Positions 1-7,474 of a stretch of 41,573 nucleotides of DNA are shown here, piece after piece. Source of the DNA: Bacillota bacterium (GTDB lineage Bacteria > Bacillota > Clostridia > Lachnospirales > Lachnospiraceae). The stretch covers positions 1-41,573 of the forward strand of contig JAEWIZ010000036.1 of the NCBI GenBank assembly GCA_023386815.1. Reading direction: 5' to 3'. The position numbers and the translations under genes are program-made. Each line of letters starts with the position of its first letter. Position 1 is the first letter of the stretch. The notes under the pieces are model-generated. The model did no database searches. It was not told the DNA's origin and saw only the letters and a list, made by a program, of their open reading frames with translations.

Positions 1-250
1 ATATAGACCCGTTCACGGGTGAGCCAGTGCAAAAAAGCAAAAAGTAATCCCTGAAAGGGAAGCTAGAGAATAAAGCTATCATGAAAGGCTTAAGAAGCTT
101 GCCGGAGTAAGGAGGCATAAAAGAAAGTCCTTTAGGGCTAGCCTGAGAGAGAAGTGCGGTTGGTAAATCCTTCAGGCGCCTTCCGGGCGCAGGCAGGTAA
201 AAGCCCCTTATAGGGGCAAAGCAAACCACCGGCTTAGCCGGTGGTCATGA
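1..250 (+). ncRNA. Structured RNA, probable ORF-less HEARO / omega-type RNA
   Basis: About 245 nt hold at least seven local hairpins and no gene: ACCCG/CGGGT (7-20), TCCCT/AGGGA (48-60), AGGCTT/AAGCTT (85-99), AGTCC/GGGCT (126-139), GCGCC/GGGCGC (about 176-190), GCCCC/GGGGC (203-217) and a perfect 9-bp stem ACCACCGGC-TTA-GCCGGTGGT (225-245). The last stem is followed at once by ATGA (247-250). From memory, HEARO RNAs, the guide RNAs of IscB-type elements, are multi-stem RNAs of 150-300 nt inserted directly before ATGA or GTGA; that fit is the basis of the call. No HNH or TnpB gene is visible here, so it would be an orphan or a remnant whose 5' end may lie outside the window. A right end of a TnpB-type element is the alternative. 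Family assignment is uncertain; the dense structure is seen. Confidence 0.5.
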
Positions 251-332
251 TTTATATCAAAAACTGTACAATGTATAAGAAACAAAGGATGTATAGAATT
301 TATATAGTAATATAGATAGGAGGATAAATAAC

Positions 333-884
333 ATGAGAATTGGATCAGGTTATGATGTTCATAAATTGGTTGAAAATAGAGAGCTCATTCTTGGAGGTGT
401 TAAGATACCTTACGAAAAAGGTTTGCTAGGCCACTCAGATGCGGATGTATTAGTACATGCGGTTATGGATGCTCTTCTGGGAGCGGCGGCACTTGGCGAT
501 ATTGGTAAGCATTTTCCCGATACTGAGCCGGAATATAAAGGCATATCAAGTATTGACTTATTAAAAAGGGTAAAATTACTTTTGGAAGATAAGTTGTATT
601 TCATTGAGAATATTGATGCTACGGTGATAGCACAGAGACCGAAGCTGGCACCCTTTATTCCGGAGATGAGAAAGAACATAGCAGATGCCTTGGAGATTGA
701 AGAAGACAGAGTGAATGTGAAGGCTACTACCGAGGAGGGCTTAGGATTTACCGGAGAAGGACTTGGTATTGCCTCGAATGCGATCTGCCTGTTGGAATCC
801 ATGAGCAGTTATCAGATTGACGTGACACCACAAAATCGTGAGGGCTCCAGCTGCAGTGGTTGCCAGGGATGCTCAAAACGATGA
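333..884 (+). CDS. ispF: 2-C-methyl-D-erythritol 2,4-cyclodiphosphate synthase
   Basis: Fifth step of the MEP isoprenoid pathway: converts CDP-methylerythritol 2-phosphate to the 2,4-cyclodiphosphate with release of CMP, as a cytosolic homotrimer. Family signatures are clear: GSGYDVH at the N-terminus (metal ligands D8 and H10), GHSDADVL near residue 33 with the third ligand His, and FTGEGLGI near the C-terminus. An AGGAGG box lies 8-9 nt before the ATG. The usual length is about 155-160 residues; here 183, because of about 25 extra C-terminal residues ending in a Cys-rich tail (SSCSGCQGCSKR). ispD is not in the window. The next gene, cysE, is separated by its own promoter and T-box, so ispF is not its operon partner. 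Very sure of the enzyme; the tail's role is unknown. Confidence 0.97.
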   Translation: MRIGSGYDVHKLVENRELILGGVKIPYEKGLLGHSDADVLVHAVMDALLGAAALGDIGKHFPDTEPEYKGISSIDLLKRVKLLLEDKLYFIENIDATVIAQRPKLAPFIPEMRKNIADALEIEEDRVNVKATTEEGLGFTGEGLGIASNAICLLESMSSYQIDVTPQNREGSSCSGCQGCSKR

Positions 885-953
885 GAAATACCCTCATAAA
901 TTGAGTTATTTGTTAAACAAATTGTTGATAATAAATTTTGAAGAAAGTTGATG

Positions 954-982
954 TTGACAAAAGAATTATCGTTGCATAAAAT
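954..982 (+). promoter_or_regulatory. Sigma-A promoter of the cysE T-box transcript
   Basis: TTGACA at 954-959, a 17-bp spacer, then TAAAAT at 977-982, which puts the start of transcription near 989. It sits directly before the T-box stem I and after ispF, so cysE-cysS-mrnC has its own start. Confidence 0.75.
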
Positions 983-989
983 AAATATA

Positions 990-1279
990 CGAAATAGGAT
1001 GTAAATAATGATATCAAGAAAAGCAATGAACGGAAAAGTAGCTCATGACTTAGTAACAGAGATGGAATGCCACCAGCTGAAAGCATTCCTTACCAATGGA
1101 ATGAGGGAAGTGCATCCGGGAGCTTGTTTGGTGAGCTGATGAATGAACTTAGTGGTTAGCCAAACACGGTAACAGCCGTTATCTGTATGAGAGGTATATC
1201 TATTTAGACATTGGTATACAAATAGAGTGGAACCGCGTTTATAATGAACGCCTCTATCATAGATAGAGGCGTTTTTTTT
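990..1279 (+). promoter_or_regulatory. T-box leader, cysteine (UGC) specifier
   Basis: Senses uncharged tRNA-Cys and lets transcription read into cysE-cysS-mrnC when cysteine is short. Seen: the conserved T-box AGAGTGGAACCGCG (1224-1237); stem I with an AGAGA bulge motif near 1060 and a GGAATGC/GCATTCC arm (1064-1090); and a candidate specifier TGC at 1112-1114 in the context GGAAG-TGC-A. The leader ends in a perfect 12-bp terminator, AACGCCTCTATC pairing with GATAGAGGCGTT (1247-1273), followed by a T-run. The AACCGCG segment can pair with terminator bases to form the antiterminator, as in the family. The specifier call agrees with the genes downstream. After the terminator about 180 nt remain before cysE, in which I recognise nothing. 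Confidence 0.92.
1247..1279 (+). terminator. T-box attenuator terminator
   Basis: Perfect 12-bp stem with a 3-nt ATA loop, then eight T residues. It lies inside the leader just before cysE, so it acts as the regulated stop rather than an operon end. Confidence 0.9.
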
Positions 1280-1459
1280 ATGCAATGATATTTTATAATG
1301 ATAGTTACAATGCTATGATTAAGTACAATACGAAATTATACTTTACTGCCGATGAAGGCACTGTTTCACCTTGCATCACGATAACAGAAACAGGATTTAA
1401 AGTTCAAAAATATTGCTGTTGTAAATTTAATGCTGATAGAATGTTAGGAGGATGAAAAA

Positions 1460-2134
1460 ATGGGGATGATAAGATATATCAAGGACGAAATAGAAATCAT
1501 TAAAGACCGGGATCCTGCGATAAAAACTCCCCTTGAGGTATTACTGTATCCAAGCTTTAAGGCAATCGTGAGATATCGAATTGCTCATTGGCTATTTGTT
1601 AGGAAGCATTATTTTCTAGCAAGATGGTATTCCCAGAGGACTGTGAGAAAAACAGGGATCGAGATTCATCCGGGAGCAACGATTGGAAAAGGACTTTTCA
1701 TCGACCATGGCCATGGGGTAGTAATTGGTGAAACAGCCATCGTCGGGGATAATGTAACCCTATATCAGGGAGTGACCTTAGGAGGAACAGGAAAAGAAAA
1801 TGGCAAGCGCCATCCTACCGTAGGAAATAATGTCATGATTAGTGCCGGAGCAAAGGTACTGGGTTCTTTTACGATAGGTGAGAATTCTAAAATTGGAGCA
1901 GGCTCTGTAGTACTTCAGGAAGTGCCACCAAATTCAACGGTCGTAGGTGTTCCAGGCCGCGTTGTAAAGCAAAATGATATGAAAGTACCTCGGGAAGAGT
2001 TGGATCAGATCCATTTACCTGACCCAATTCAGAAGGAACTCGATTCACTCAGAAATGAGAATATCTCTCTGTTAAATGAAATTAAAAATCTTTATGAAAG
2101 ATTGGAAGCTCTGGAAAATACAACAAATAAATGA
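1460..2134 (+). CDS. cysE: Serine O-acetyltransferase
   Basis: Transfers acetyl from acetyl-CoA to serine, giving O-acetylserine for cysteine synthesis. The left-handed beta-helix hexapeptide region runs from about residue 66 to 170. The catalytic histidines are in DHGHG (H83) and KRHP (H118), with GVTLGGTGK between them and SAGAKVLG after them. At 224 residues it is the short type lacking the large N-terminal helical domain of the E. coli enzyme, and it carries a C-terminal heptad-like stretch (about 192-219) that looks like a coiled coil. AGGAGG lies 8 nt before the ATG. It is first in the T-box-controlled cysE-cysS-mrnC unit, so it should rise when tRNA-Cys is uncharged. Confidence 0.96.
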   Translation: MGMIRYIKDEIEIIKDRDPAIKTPLEVLLYPSFKAIVRYRIAHWLFVRKHYFLARWYSQRTVRKTGIEIHPGATIGKGLFIDHGHGVVIGETAIVGDNVTLYQGVTLGGTGKENGKRHPTVGNNVMISAGAKVLGSFTIGENSKIGAGSVVLQEVPPNSTVVGVPGRVVKQNDMKVPREELDQIHLPDPIQKELDSLRNENISLLNEIKNLYERLEALENTTNK

Positions 2135-2207
2135 TATGATAACAAATAACGATAAATGAATGCATTACACATAAAACTCTGCCCTTTCGGCAAAATGGAG
2201 GAATTAG

Positions 2208-3611
2208 ATGAAGATTTACAATACCTTAACACAAAAAAAAGAGGAATTTGTTCCCTTGGAGGAAGGAAAGGTTCGCATGTATGTCTGTGGACCAACGGTA
2301 TATAATTATATCCACATAGGAAATGCAAGACCAGCAATCCTCTTTGATACCTTAAGAAGGTATCTGGAATACCGTGGCTATGAAGTGAATTATGTATCCA
2401 ATTTCACTGATGTAGATGATAAGATTATCAAAAAAGCCAATGAGGAGGGAGTTTCCGCAGCTGAGATCTCGGAGCGTTATATCGATGAGTTCCGTAAGGA
2501 TATGGATGCTTTAAACATCCGTGAGGCTACGGTACATCCAAAGGCTACACAAGAAATTGAAGGAATGATTGAGATGATCAGTGATTTGATTAAAAAAGGT
2601 CATGCCTACGAGAAGAATGGTACAGTATACTTTAGAACCAGAAGCTTTAAGGAATACGGTAAGCTTTCGAAAAAGAAAATTGATGATTTGGAAGCCGGAA
2701 TTCGTATTGCGGTAAGCGAAGAGAAGGAAGATCCAATGGATTTTGTACTCTGGAAACCGAAGAAGGAGGGAGAACCCTCTTGGCCATCCCCTTGGAGTGA
2801 TGGACGTCCGGGCTGGCATATTGAGTGTTCTGTGATGAGTCGAAAATATCTGGGTGAACAAATTGATATTCATGCCGGTGGAGAAGACCTGGTATTTCCT
2901 CACCATGAGAATGAAATCGCTCAGAGTGAAGCAGCAAATGGAAAAGAGTTTGCTAGATACTGGATGCACAATGCCTTCCTAAACATAGATAATAAAAAAA
3001 TGTCAAAGTCAGCAGGTAACTTTTTTACAGTACGTGAGATTTGTGAGCAGTTTGATCCCCAGGTAATTCGTTTCTTCATGCTGAATTCTCATTACCGCAG
3101 TCCATTAAACTTCAGTAGGGATTTAGTGGAGTCAGCAAAAAATTCTTTAAATAGAATTTTGACAGCAATCAGTTCATTAGACCATCTTCTGGGAAGTGGA
3201 GCTTTAGAACGAGAATTCGTATCCTCTGATGAACAGCTGATATTAACAGAAGCGGAAGCTCTGAATACGAAATTCATAGATGCAATGGAGGAAGATTTTA
3301 ATACATCAGATGCTATTGCAGCCATCTTTGAATTGGTGAAGCTGGCTAATACCCATTGTAATGCAAGTAGCAGTAAGGAACTGGTTCAAAAGCTGCAGGA
3401 GCGTTTGGTTAACTTGTGCTCCATTCTTGGTCTTGAAACAGAGAAAGAGGAAGAATTACTGGATGATGAGATCGAGAAGCTGATTGAGGAGCGCCAGACA
3501 GCTCGTAAGAATAAAGATTTTGCCAGATCAGATGAGATTCGAAATCTTTTATTAGAAAAGGGAATTATCTTAGAGGATACCAGAGAGGGTGTAAGATGGA
3601 AGAGGAGCTAA
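2208..3611 (+). CDS. cysS: Cysteinyl-tRNA synthetase
   Basis: Class I aminoacyl-tRNA synthetase that charges tRNA-Cys. The HIGH-type motif is YIHIGNARP (H36-N39), the KMSKS motif is intact at 264-268, and the zinc ligands expected for the family are visible (C27, C207 in HIECS, and the His/Glu of PHHENE at 232-236). 467 residues is the normal bacterial length. A good GGAGG precedes the ATG. It lies 73 nt after cysE in the same T-box transcript and overlaps the next gene by 16 nt, which implies translational coupling. Confidence 0.98.
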   Translation: MKIYNTLTQKKEEFVPLEEGKVRMYVCGPTVYNYIHIGNARPAILFDTLRRYLEYRGYEVNYVSNFTDVDDKIIKKANEEGVSAAEISERYIDEFRKDMDALNIREATVHPKATQEIEGMIEMISDLIKKGHAYEKNGTVYFRTRSFKEYGKLSKKKIDDLEAGIRIAVSEEKEDPMDFVLWKPKKEGEPSWPSPWSDGRPGWHIECSVMSRKYLGEQIDIHAGGEDLVFPHHENEIAQSEAANGKEFARYWMHNAFLNIDNKKMSKSAGNFFTVREICEQFDPQVIRFFMLNSHYRSPLNFSRDLVESAKNSLNRILTAISSLDHLLGSGALEREFVSSDEQLILTEAEALNTKFIDAMEEDFNTSDAIAAIFELVKLANTHCNASSSKELVQKLQERLVNLCSILGLETEKEEELLDDEIEKLIEERQTARKNKDFARSDEIRNLLLEKGIILEDTREGVRWKRS

Positions 3612-4066
3612 TGAGTGGAGCCTCCGCTCAGGCGTTGAATCATTATATAAAGACTACCTATCAGCTGCCAGATACGGATATCAAGACCTATTCACCGTTG
3701 ACACTTGCCTTTATTGGGGATTCTATTTATGATCTGATTATACGGACAACAGTAGTTGAAAGTGGAAATGCCCCCGTGAATAAGCTTCATAAGAGGGCAT
3801 CTAAGATGGTTCAAGCTTCTGCTCAGGCAGATCTGTATCATACAATTAAAGAGTCTCTTACGGAAGAGGAGATGGCTATTTTTAAGAGGGGACGTAATGC
3901 GAAGTCTTTTACCTCGGCAAAGAATGCAGGTGTAGTGGAATACAGAACAGCTACCGGCTTGGAGGCATTGGTGGGATATCTTTATTTGACAGATCAGATG
4001 GATCGTTTGATGGAACTAATAAGACCCCAGGTATTAAAGTATATAACAGATTCCAACAACGACTAG
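3596..4066 (+). CDS. mrnC: Mini-ribonuclease III
   Basis: RNase III catalytic domain without a dsRNA-binding domain; in Bacillus this enzyme matures 23S rRNA. The domain starts at TYSPLTLAFIGDSIYDLIIR (about residues 30-50), where FIGD and Y carry the conserved metal-binding region, followed by NKLHKRASKMV and the second acidic motif in GLEALVGYLYL. The ATG at 3596 has an AGAGGGTG box 7 nt upstream and overlaps the cysS end; a second ATG at 3611 touches the cysS stop but its GAGGAG box is only 3 nt away, so 3596 is preferred. The cysS-mrnC order matches Bacillus; rlmB, which follows there, is absent. Confidence 0.92.
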   Translation: MEEELMSGASAQALNHYIKTTYQLPDTDIKTYSPLTLAFIGDSIYDLIIRTTVVESGNAPVNKLHKRASKMVQASAQADLYHTIKESLTEEEMAIFKRGRNAKSFTSAKNAGVVEYRTATGLEALVGYLYLTDQMDRLMELIRPQVLKYITDSNND

Positions 4067-4128
4067 CTTATATTGTATAAGCCATAGCATTTAATGAATG
4101 GTAATTTAAGGAAGGCTATGATAAAATA

Positions 4129-4177
4129 AGACTGTATCACCGGTTAAGAATTGTATAGCGGTGTTACAGTCTTTTTT
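4129..4177 (+). terminator. Terminator after mrnC
   Basis: AAGACTGTA..CACC pairs with GGTG..TACAGTCTT around an A/T-rich loop and is followed by TTTTTT. It closes the cysE-cysS-mrnC unit. Confidence 0.8.
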
Positions 4178-4202
4178 CTAGTCATTAACATTATTAGCAT
4201 CA

Positions 4203-4226
4203 ATAATAATAATATTATTATTAGTA
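4203..4226. repeat. A/T trinucleotide inverted repeat
   Basis: A run of AAT triplets turns into ATT triplets (AATAATAATAT/ATTATTATTAG), giving a near-perfect A/T-only palindrome between the mrnC terminator and the next gene. It could be a weak hairpin or an AT-rich promoter-proximal element. Confidence 0.5.
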
Positions 4227-4337
4227 TTAATTCTGTGAAGCTATGTTACATTTTGGAACCGGATTCCAATTTGAGACGTCTAATGATTATGAAAATAAGC
4301 TGAGCGTCGCCTTACTAAGGCAGAATGGAGGAGTGTT

Positions 4338-5387
4338 ATGAAGAGAAGAAAATTGTTAAGTATCATTACAGCAGTGCTGATGGTAGCTTTATTAATGACA
4401 GCTTGCAGCGCGAAAAATGCATATGACAAAGGAACTACATCAAGTAGCCCAGAGTTCACAGCATCCGATTCAAGTGTGGATTATGGAAATGCAAAACCGA
4501 AATATGAAACAGATGTTGCACAGGCTGAAGCACCGGCTGAAGCAGAAGAGAGTGGGTCAGGATCCTCAATTGGTGGTACAACATCAGCTAGTACTGGTAA
4601 TACCACAGTTCAGAGTAACGAAAAGATTATTCGCACCTTTTTTATGGATGTTGAAACACAGGAATTTGACTCATTGATTTCAAGAATTAATTCGGATATT
4701 AAACGCATGGGGGGCTATGTGGAAAGTTCCGAGATTAGTGGAAGAAGTTATTCTTACACCAATGCAACACGTTATGGAAACATTGTTGCAAGAATACCGA
4801 GTGATAAGGTGGATGGATTTGTAAATAGCGTCGGTGAAAATGCGAATGTTGTAAGTAAGCAGGAATCCACGGAGAATATCTCCCTGCAGTATATAGAGAC
4901 AGAAAGCAAGATTGAGACATTAAGAATTGAGCAGGAACGGCTTTATGCCTTGCTTGAGAAGGAGGATTCCTTAGATGACATTATTGTTTTAGAGAACAGA
5001 TTAAGTGAAATTCGATATGAACTGCAAAATCATGAATCTCAGCTAAGGTATTACGATAATAAGGTGGCGTATAGTACGATTACTTTAAGCATTCAGGAAG
5101 TTGAAAAACTTACTCCGGTATCAGAGCAGAAGGAGACTGTGGGGACTAGAATTAAGAATGGTCTCGGAAATACCATGTATAACTTAAGTGAAGGTTTCCA
5201 GAACTTCTTAGTATGGCTTATCGTTAATCTTCCATACTTATTGATCTGGGCTGTAATTATTACAATTCTTGTAATTGTTACACGAAGAGGTATTAAGAAG
5301 TATAATACAAAAAAAGAAACAGCATCAACTCCATTTAAAGTAGATTCTTTGAAATCTGATTGGAATTCTCAGGATGACAAGAAATAA
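4338..5387 (+). CDS. DUF4349 lipoprotein
   Basis: Predicted surface lipoprotein of 349 residues. The signal peptide (MKRRKLLSIITAVLMVALL) ends in a lipobox LMTAC with Cys23. A Ser/Thr/Glu-rich linker (about 24-95) is followed by a DUF4349-type domain (about 97-255): paired beta stretches resembling secretin/BON-like repeats (FFMDVETQEFDSL, YGNIVARIPSDKVDGF), a long coiled coil (about 185-235, rich in E, L and R) and a YSTITLSIQE strand. A transmembrane helix near 285-312 is followed by a basic cytoplasmic tail. The protein is therefore tethered at both ends, which is typical of this family. GGAGG precedes the ATG. It stands alone between two terminator-like hairpins. Biochemical role unknown; envelope sensing or assembly is a guess. 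Confidence 0.85.
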   Translation: MKRRKLLSIITAVLMVALLMTACSAKNAYDKGTTSSSPEFTASDSSVDYGNAKPKYETDVAQAEAPAEAEESGSGSSIGGTTSASTGNTTVQSNEKIIRTFFMDVETQEFDSLISRINSDIKRMGGYVESSEISGRSYSYTNATRYGNIVARIPSDKVDGFVNSVGENANVVSKQESTENISLQYIETESKIETLRIEQERLYALLEKEDSLDDIIVLENRLSEIRYELQNHESQLRYYDNKVAYSTITLSIQEVEKLTPVSEQKETVGTRIKNGLGNTMYNLSEGFQNFLVWLIVNLPYLLIWAVIITILVIVTRRGIKKYNTKKETASTPFKVDSLKSDWNSQDDKK

Positions 5388-5479
5388 GATATTATTCCAA
5401 TGGTAACATGAACGGCTGATATACTGGCCTCCAGCATATCGTTAGTAGAACAGCGACTATAAATGTAGCTAGATAAATA

Positions 5480-5536
5480 GGGTTAAGTGGAGTAAAACGA
5501 AGAGGTATGGTTTTATTTCATTTAACCCTTGTTTTA
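5480..5536 (+). terminator. 19-bp hairpin before dinB, probable terminator
   Basis: GGGTTAAGTGGAGTAAAAC (5480-5498) pairs along its whole length, counting G-U pairs, with GTTTTATTTCATTTAACCC (5510-5528); an 11-nt loop lies between and TTGTTTTA follows. The T tract is weak. It probably ends the DUF4349 transcript. Confidence 0.6.
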
Positions 5537-5551
5537 GGTAGGTTAAGTGAC

Positions 5552-5580
5552 TTTACAGTTGCTTCGTACTCTGCTATAAT
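5552..5580 (+). promoter_or_regulatory. Sigma-A promoter of dinB
   Basis: TTTACA (5552-5557), 17-bp spacer, perfect TATAAT (5575-5580). The start site would be near 5587, on top of the candidate LexA box and 30 nt before the TTG start codon. Confidence 0.75.
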
Positions 5581-5588
5581 TTGTTTCA

Positions 5589-5600
5589 GAACAAATGTTT
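5589..5600 (+). promoter_or_regulatory. Candidate LexA (SOS) operator of dinB
   Basis: GAAC-AAAT-GTTT matches the Gram-positive LexA half-site layout GAAC-N4-GTTC with one mismatch. It covers the predicted start of transcription of a Y-family polymerase gene, a usual SOS target. Confidence 0.5.
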
Positions 5601-5616
5601 GCTGGGAGGGAGAAAA

Positions 5617-6819
5617 TTGGAGAAGGTGATATTCCATGTAGATGTTAATTCTGCCTTTTTAAGCTGGGAAGCTGTACATCGTCTAAAACTGGGTGAAACA
5701 GAGGACTTAAGAGAGATTGCCTCTGCCATTGCCGGCGATAAGAACAAACGACGAGGTGTAATTTTAGCAAAATCAATGATCGCTAAGCAATATGGGGTTA
5801 AGACAGGAGAGCCACTCATTGATGCGGTGAAAAAGTGTCCTGGACTGGTTCTGGTTCCACCGCAGCATAAGATGTATCAGGAGTATTCAAAGGAATTTAT
5901 TCGAATCTTAAATGAGTTTTCTCCCTGTGTAGAGCAATGTTCCGTGGATGAGGCCTATTGTGATATGACAGGAATGTCTCATCTTTTTGGAACACCGGTA
6001 GAAGCTGCGCATAAACTAAAAAATCGTATTCGAGATGAGCTGGGTTTTACAGTGAATATTGGTATCTCTACTAACAAGCTGTTAGCGAAGATGGCATCTG
6101 ACTTTAAAAAACCGGATTTAGTACACACTCTGTATCCGGAAGAAATCAAGGATAAGATGTGGGTACTGCCGGTAGGAGAGCTGTTTTTCGTGGGAAAGGC
6201 TACGGTGAAAAAATTGCACACCCTTGGTATCTATACCATCGGGGAGCTTGCAAACACTGATGTGGAGATATTAAAGGCACATTTGAAAAAGCACGGTGAA
6301 GTGATTCATAGCTTTGCCAATGGTATTGCTACCTCAATGATCTCTAGTGAGGAAGTGAAGAATAAAGGCTATGGTAATTCAACTACAATTCCCTTTGATG
6401 TGGAAGAGGAGTCGACGGCGAAAATCATCCTTCTATCGTTAGCTGAAAATGTAGCCACAAGGCTCAGGAATGATGATATGATGGCGAATGTGGTATCAGT
6501 AACAATTGTTGATGCCCAGTTTCATAGCAGTTCCCACCAGACGACTTTACTCAGTCCCACCCATAATACCGATGAGATTTATCGTAAGGCTTGCCTTTTA
6601 TTTGATGAGCTTTGGGATGGTTCGCCCATCCGACTGCTGGGCATACAGACTAGCAAAGTGGTGTCCAACGAAGCCGAACGTCAGATGAATCTCTTTACCT
6701 TTGAAACGGATGAAAAAAAAGAAAAACTTGATAAAGCGATAGACCAAATCAGAAATCGGTTTGGAAATATGGCGATTCAGCGTGCGAGTCTCGTTAATCA
6801 AAAGGATAAAAATAATTAG
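5617..6819 (+). CDS. dinB: DNA polymerase IV (Y-family)
   Basis: Error-prone translesion polymerase. With a TTG start at 5617 the protein is 400 residues and opens MEKVIFHVDVNSAFLSWEA, holding the first catalytic Asp (D9). The second acidic pair is in CSVDEAYCDMT. The palm is followed by NIGISTNKLLAKMASDFKKP and helix-hairpin-helix-like LPVGELFFVGKAT, then the little finger. The upstream in-frame TTG at 5581 overlaps the -10 box, while GGGAGGG at 5604-5610 sits 6-7 nt before TTG 5617, which decides the start. No beta-clamp motif is obvious; the C-terminus is MNLFTFE then a helical tail, and the QMNLF segment is a possible clamp-binding peptide. Probably SOS-regulated through the box at 5589. 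Confidence 0.93.
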   Translation: MEKVIFHVDVNSAFLSWEAVHRLKLGETEDLREIASAIAGDKNKRRGVILAKSMIAKQYGVKTGEPLIDAVKKCPGLVLVPPQHKMYQEYSKEFIRILNEFSPCVEQCSVDEAYCDMTGMSHLFGTPVEAAHKLKNRIRDELGFTVNIGISTNKLLAKMASDFKKPDLVHTLYPEEIKDKMWVLPVGELFFVGKATVKKLHTLGIYTIGELANTDVEILKAHLKKHGEVIHSFANGIATSMISSEEVKNKGYGNSTTIPFDVEEESTAKIILLSLAENVATRLRNDDMMANVVSVTIVDAQFHSSSHQTTLLSPTHNTDEIYRKACLLFDELWDGSPIRLLGIQTSKVVSNEAERQMNLFTFETDEKKEKLDKAIDQIRNRFGNMAIQRASLVNQKDKNN

Positions 6820-6924
6820 TCGATTATTAGCTTCTTATTTCGCTGGAAAAAAATGTTCATTATGTTACAATGGACTAGAATGGACATGGTATCCACGGTA
6901 GGGAAGACTGCACATTGCGATATT

Positions 6925-6936
6925 ACAATGCATTGT
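6925..6936. promoter_or_regulatory. 12-bp perfect palindrome upstream of the 6971 gene
   Basis: ACAATGCATTGT lies 35 nt before the start codon and just after a near-copy of one arm (CACATTG). It may be an operator; no promoter of good quality could be placed with confidence. Confidence 0.3.
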
Positions 6937-6970
6937 GTAATTTTCATATCAGGTAAATAAGGAGAAGGGT

Positions 6971-7444
6971 ATGAAAAGAATTATTATCTTCTCAACAATT
7001 TTATTGTTGAGTCCTTTGTTTACCAAGGAGAATCATTTGGAAGTATTATCCTACCAAATGGTCAATAATGTACAGGCAGAGTTAAGGGAATTACAAGAGT
7101 TGAAAGGCGCAGGAGTTGAAAACTACACAAGTATGGGTAACAAATCACAGTTATCTGTGAAAAAGGAATTAACTCCTATGGATGCCCTGGATATTGTGAA
7201 AGTGCAATACGCTGCCAATTTTAAAAAGGTCTCTATCACAGAAGATACCTATTACTATCAATTAGAGAAGCAAGCCTATTATTTAGCTTATGAACAAGAA
7301 ATGGAAGAAAGCACTGATTACTTGATTCATCTCTACGAATTTGTAGAGGAAGGCTCACTAAGCGGTATTGGGCATACAGTAACCTATGGCTGGTATAGAG
7401 TAGACCGGATAACCGGTAGAATTACAGAGATGCTTCAGTATTAA
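6971..7444 (+). CDS. Small exported protein, possibly PepSY-like
   Basis: 157 residues. A short hydrophobic N-terminus (MKRIIIFSTILLLSPLF) acts as a signal or anchor; there is no lipobox Cys. The mature part is charged, with MDALDIVKVQYAANF near residue 75 and a C-terminal WYRVDRITGRITEML, a Y-x-VD-x-x-TG-x-I pattern that recalls PepSY-type domains. That resemblance is weak, so no function is given. AAGGAG precedes the ATG by 6-7 nt. The next gene starts 30 nt after its stop, suggesting one transcript with the YbaK-type protein. Confidence 0.7.
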   Translation: MKRIIIFSTILLLSPLFTKENHLEVLSYQMVNNVQAELRELQELKGAGVENYTSMGNKSQLSVKKELTPMDALDIVKVQYAANFKKVSITEDTYYYQLEKQAYYLAYEQEMEESTDYLIHLYEFVEEGSLSGIGHTVTYGWYRVDRITGRITEMLQY

Positions 7445-7474
7445 CAGATTCTGAAGTTGACAGGAGGAAGGACA

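Noticed and set aside
1043..1285. 80-codon reading frame on the minus strand
   Set aside because: It lies wholly within the T-box leader and its terminator; the RNA structure explains the sequence.
2511..2969. 152-codon reading frame on the minus strand inside cysS
   Set aside because: Antisense to a clearly conserved enzyme, no ribosome binding site.
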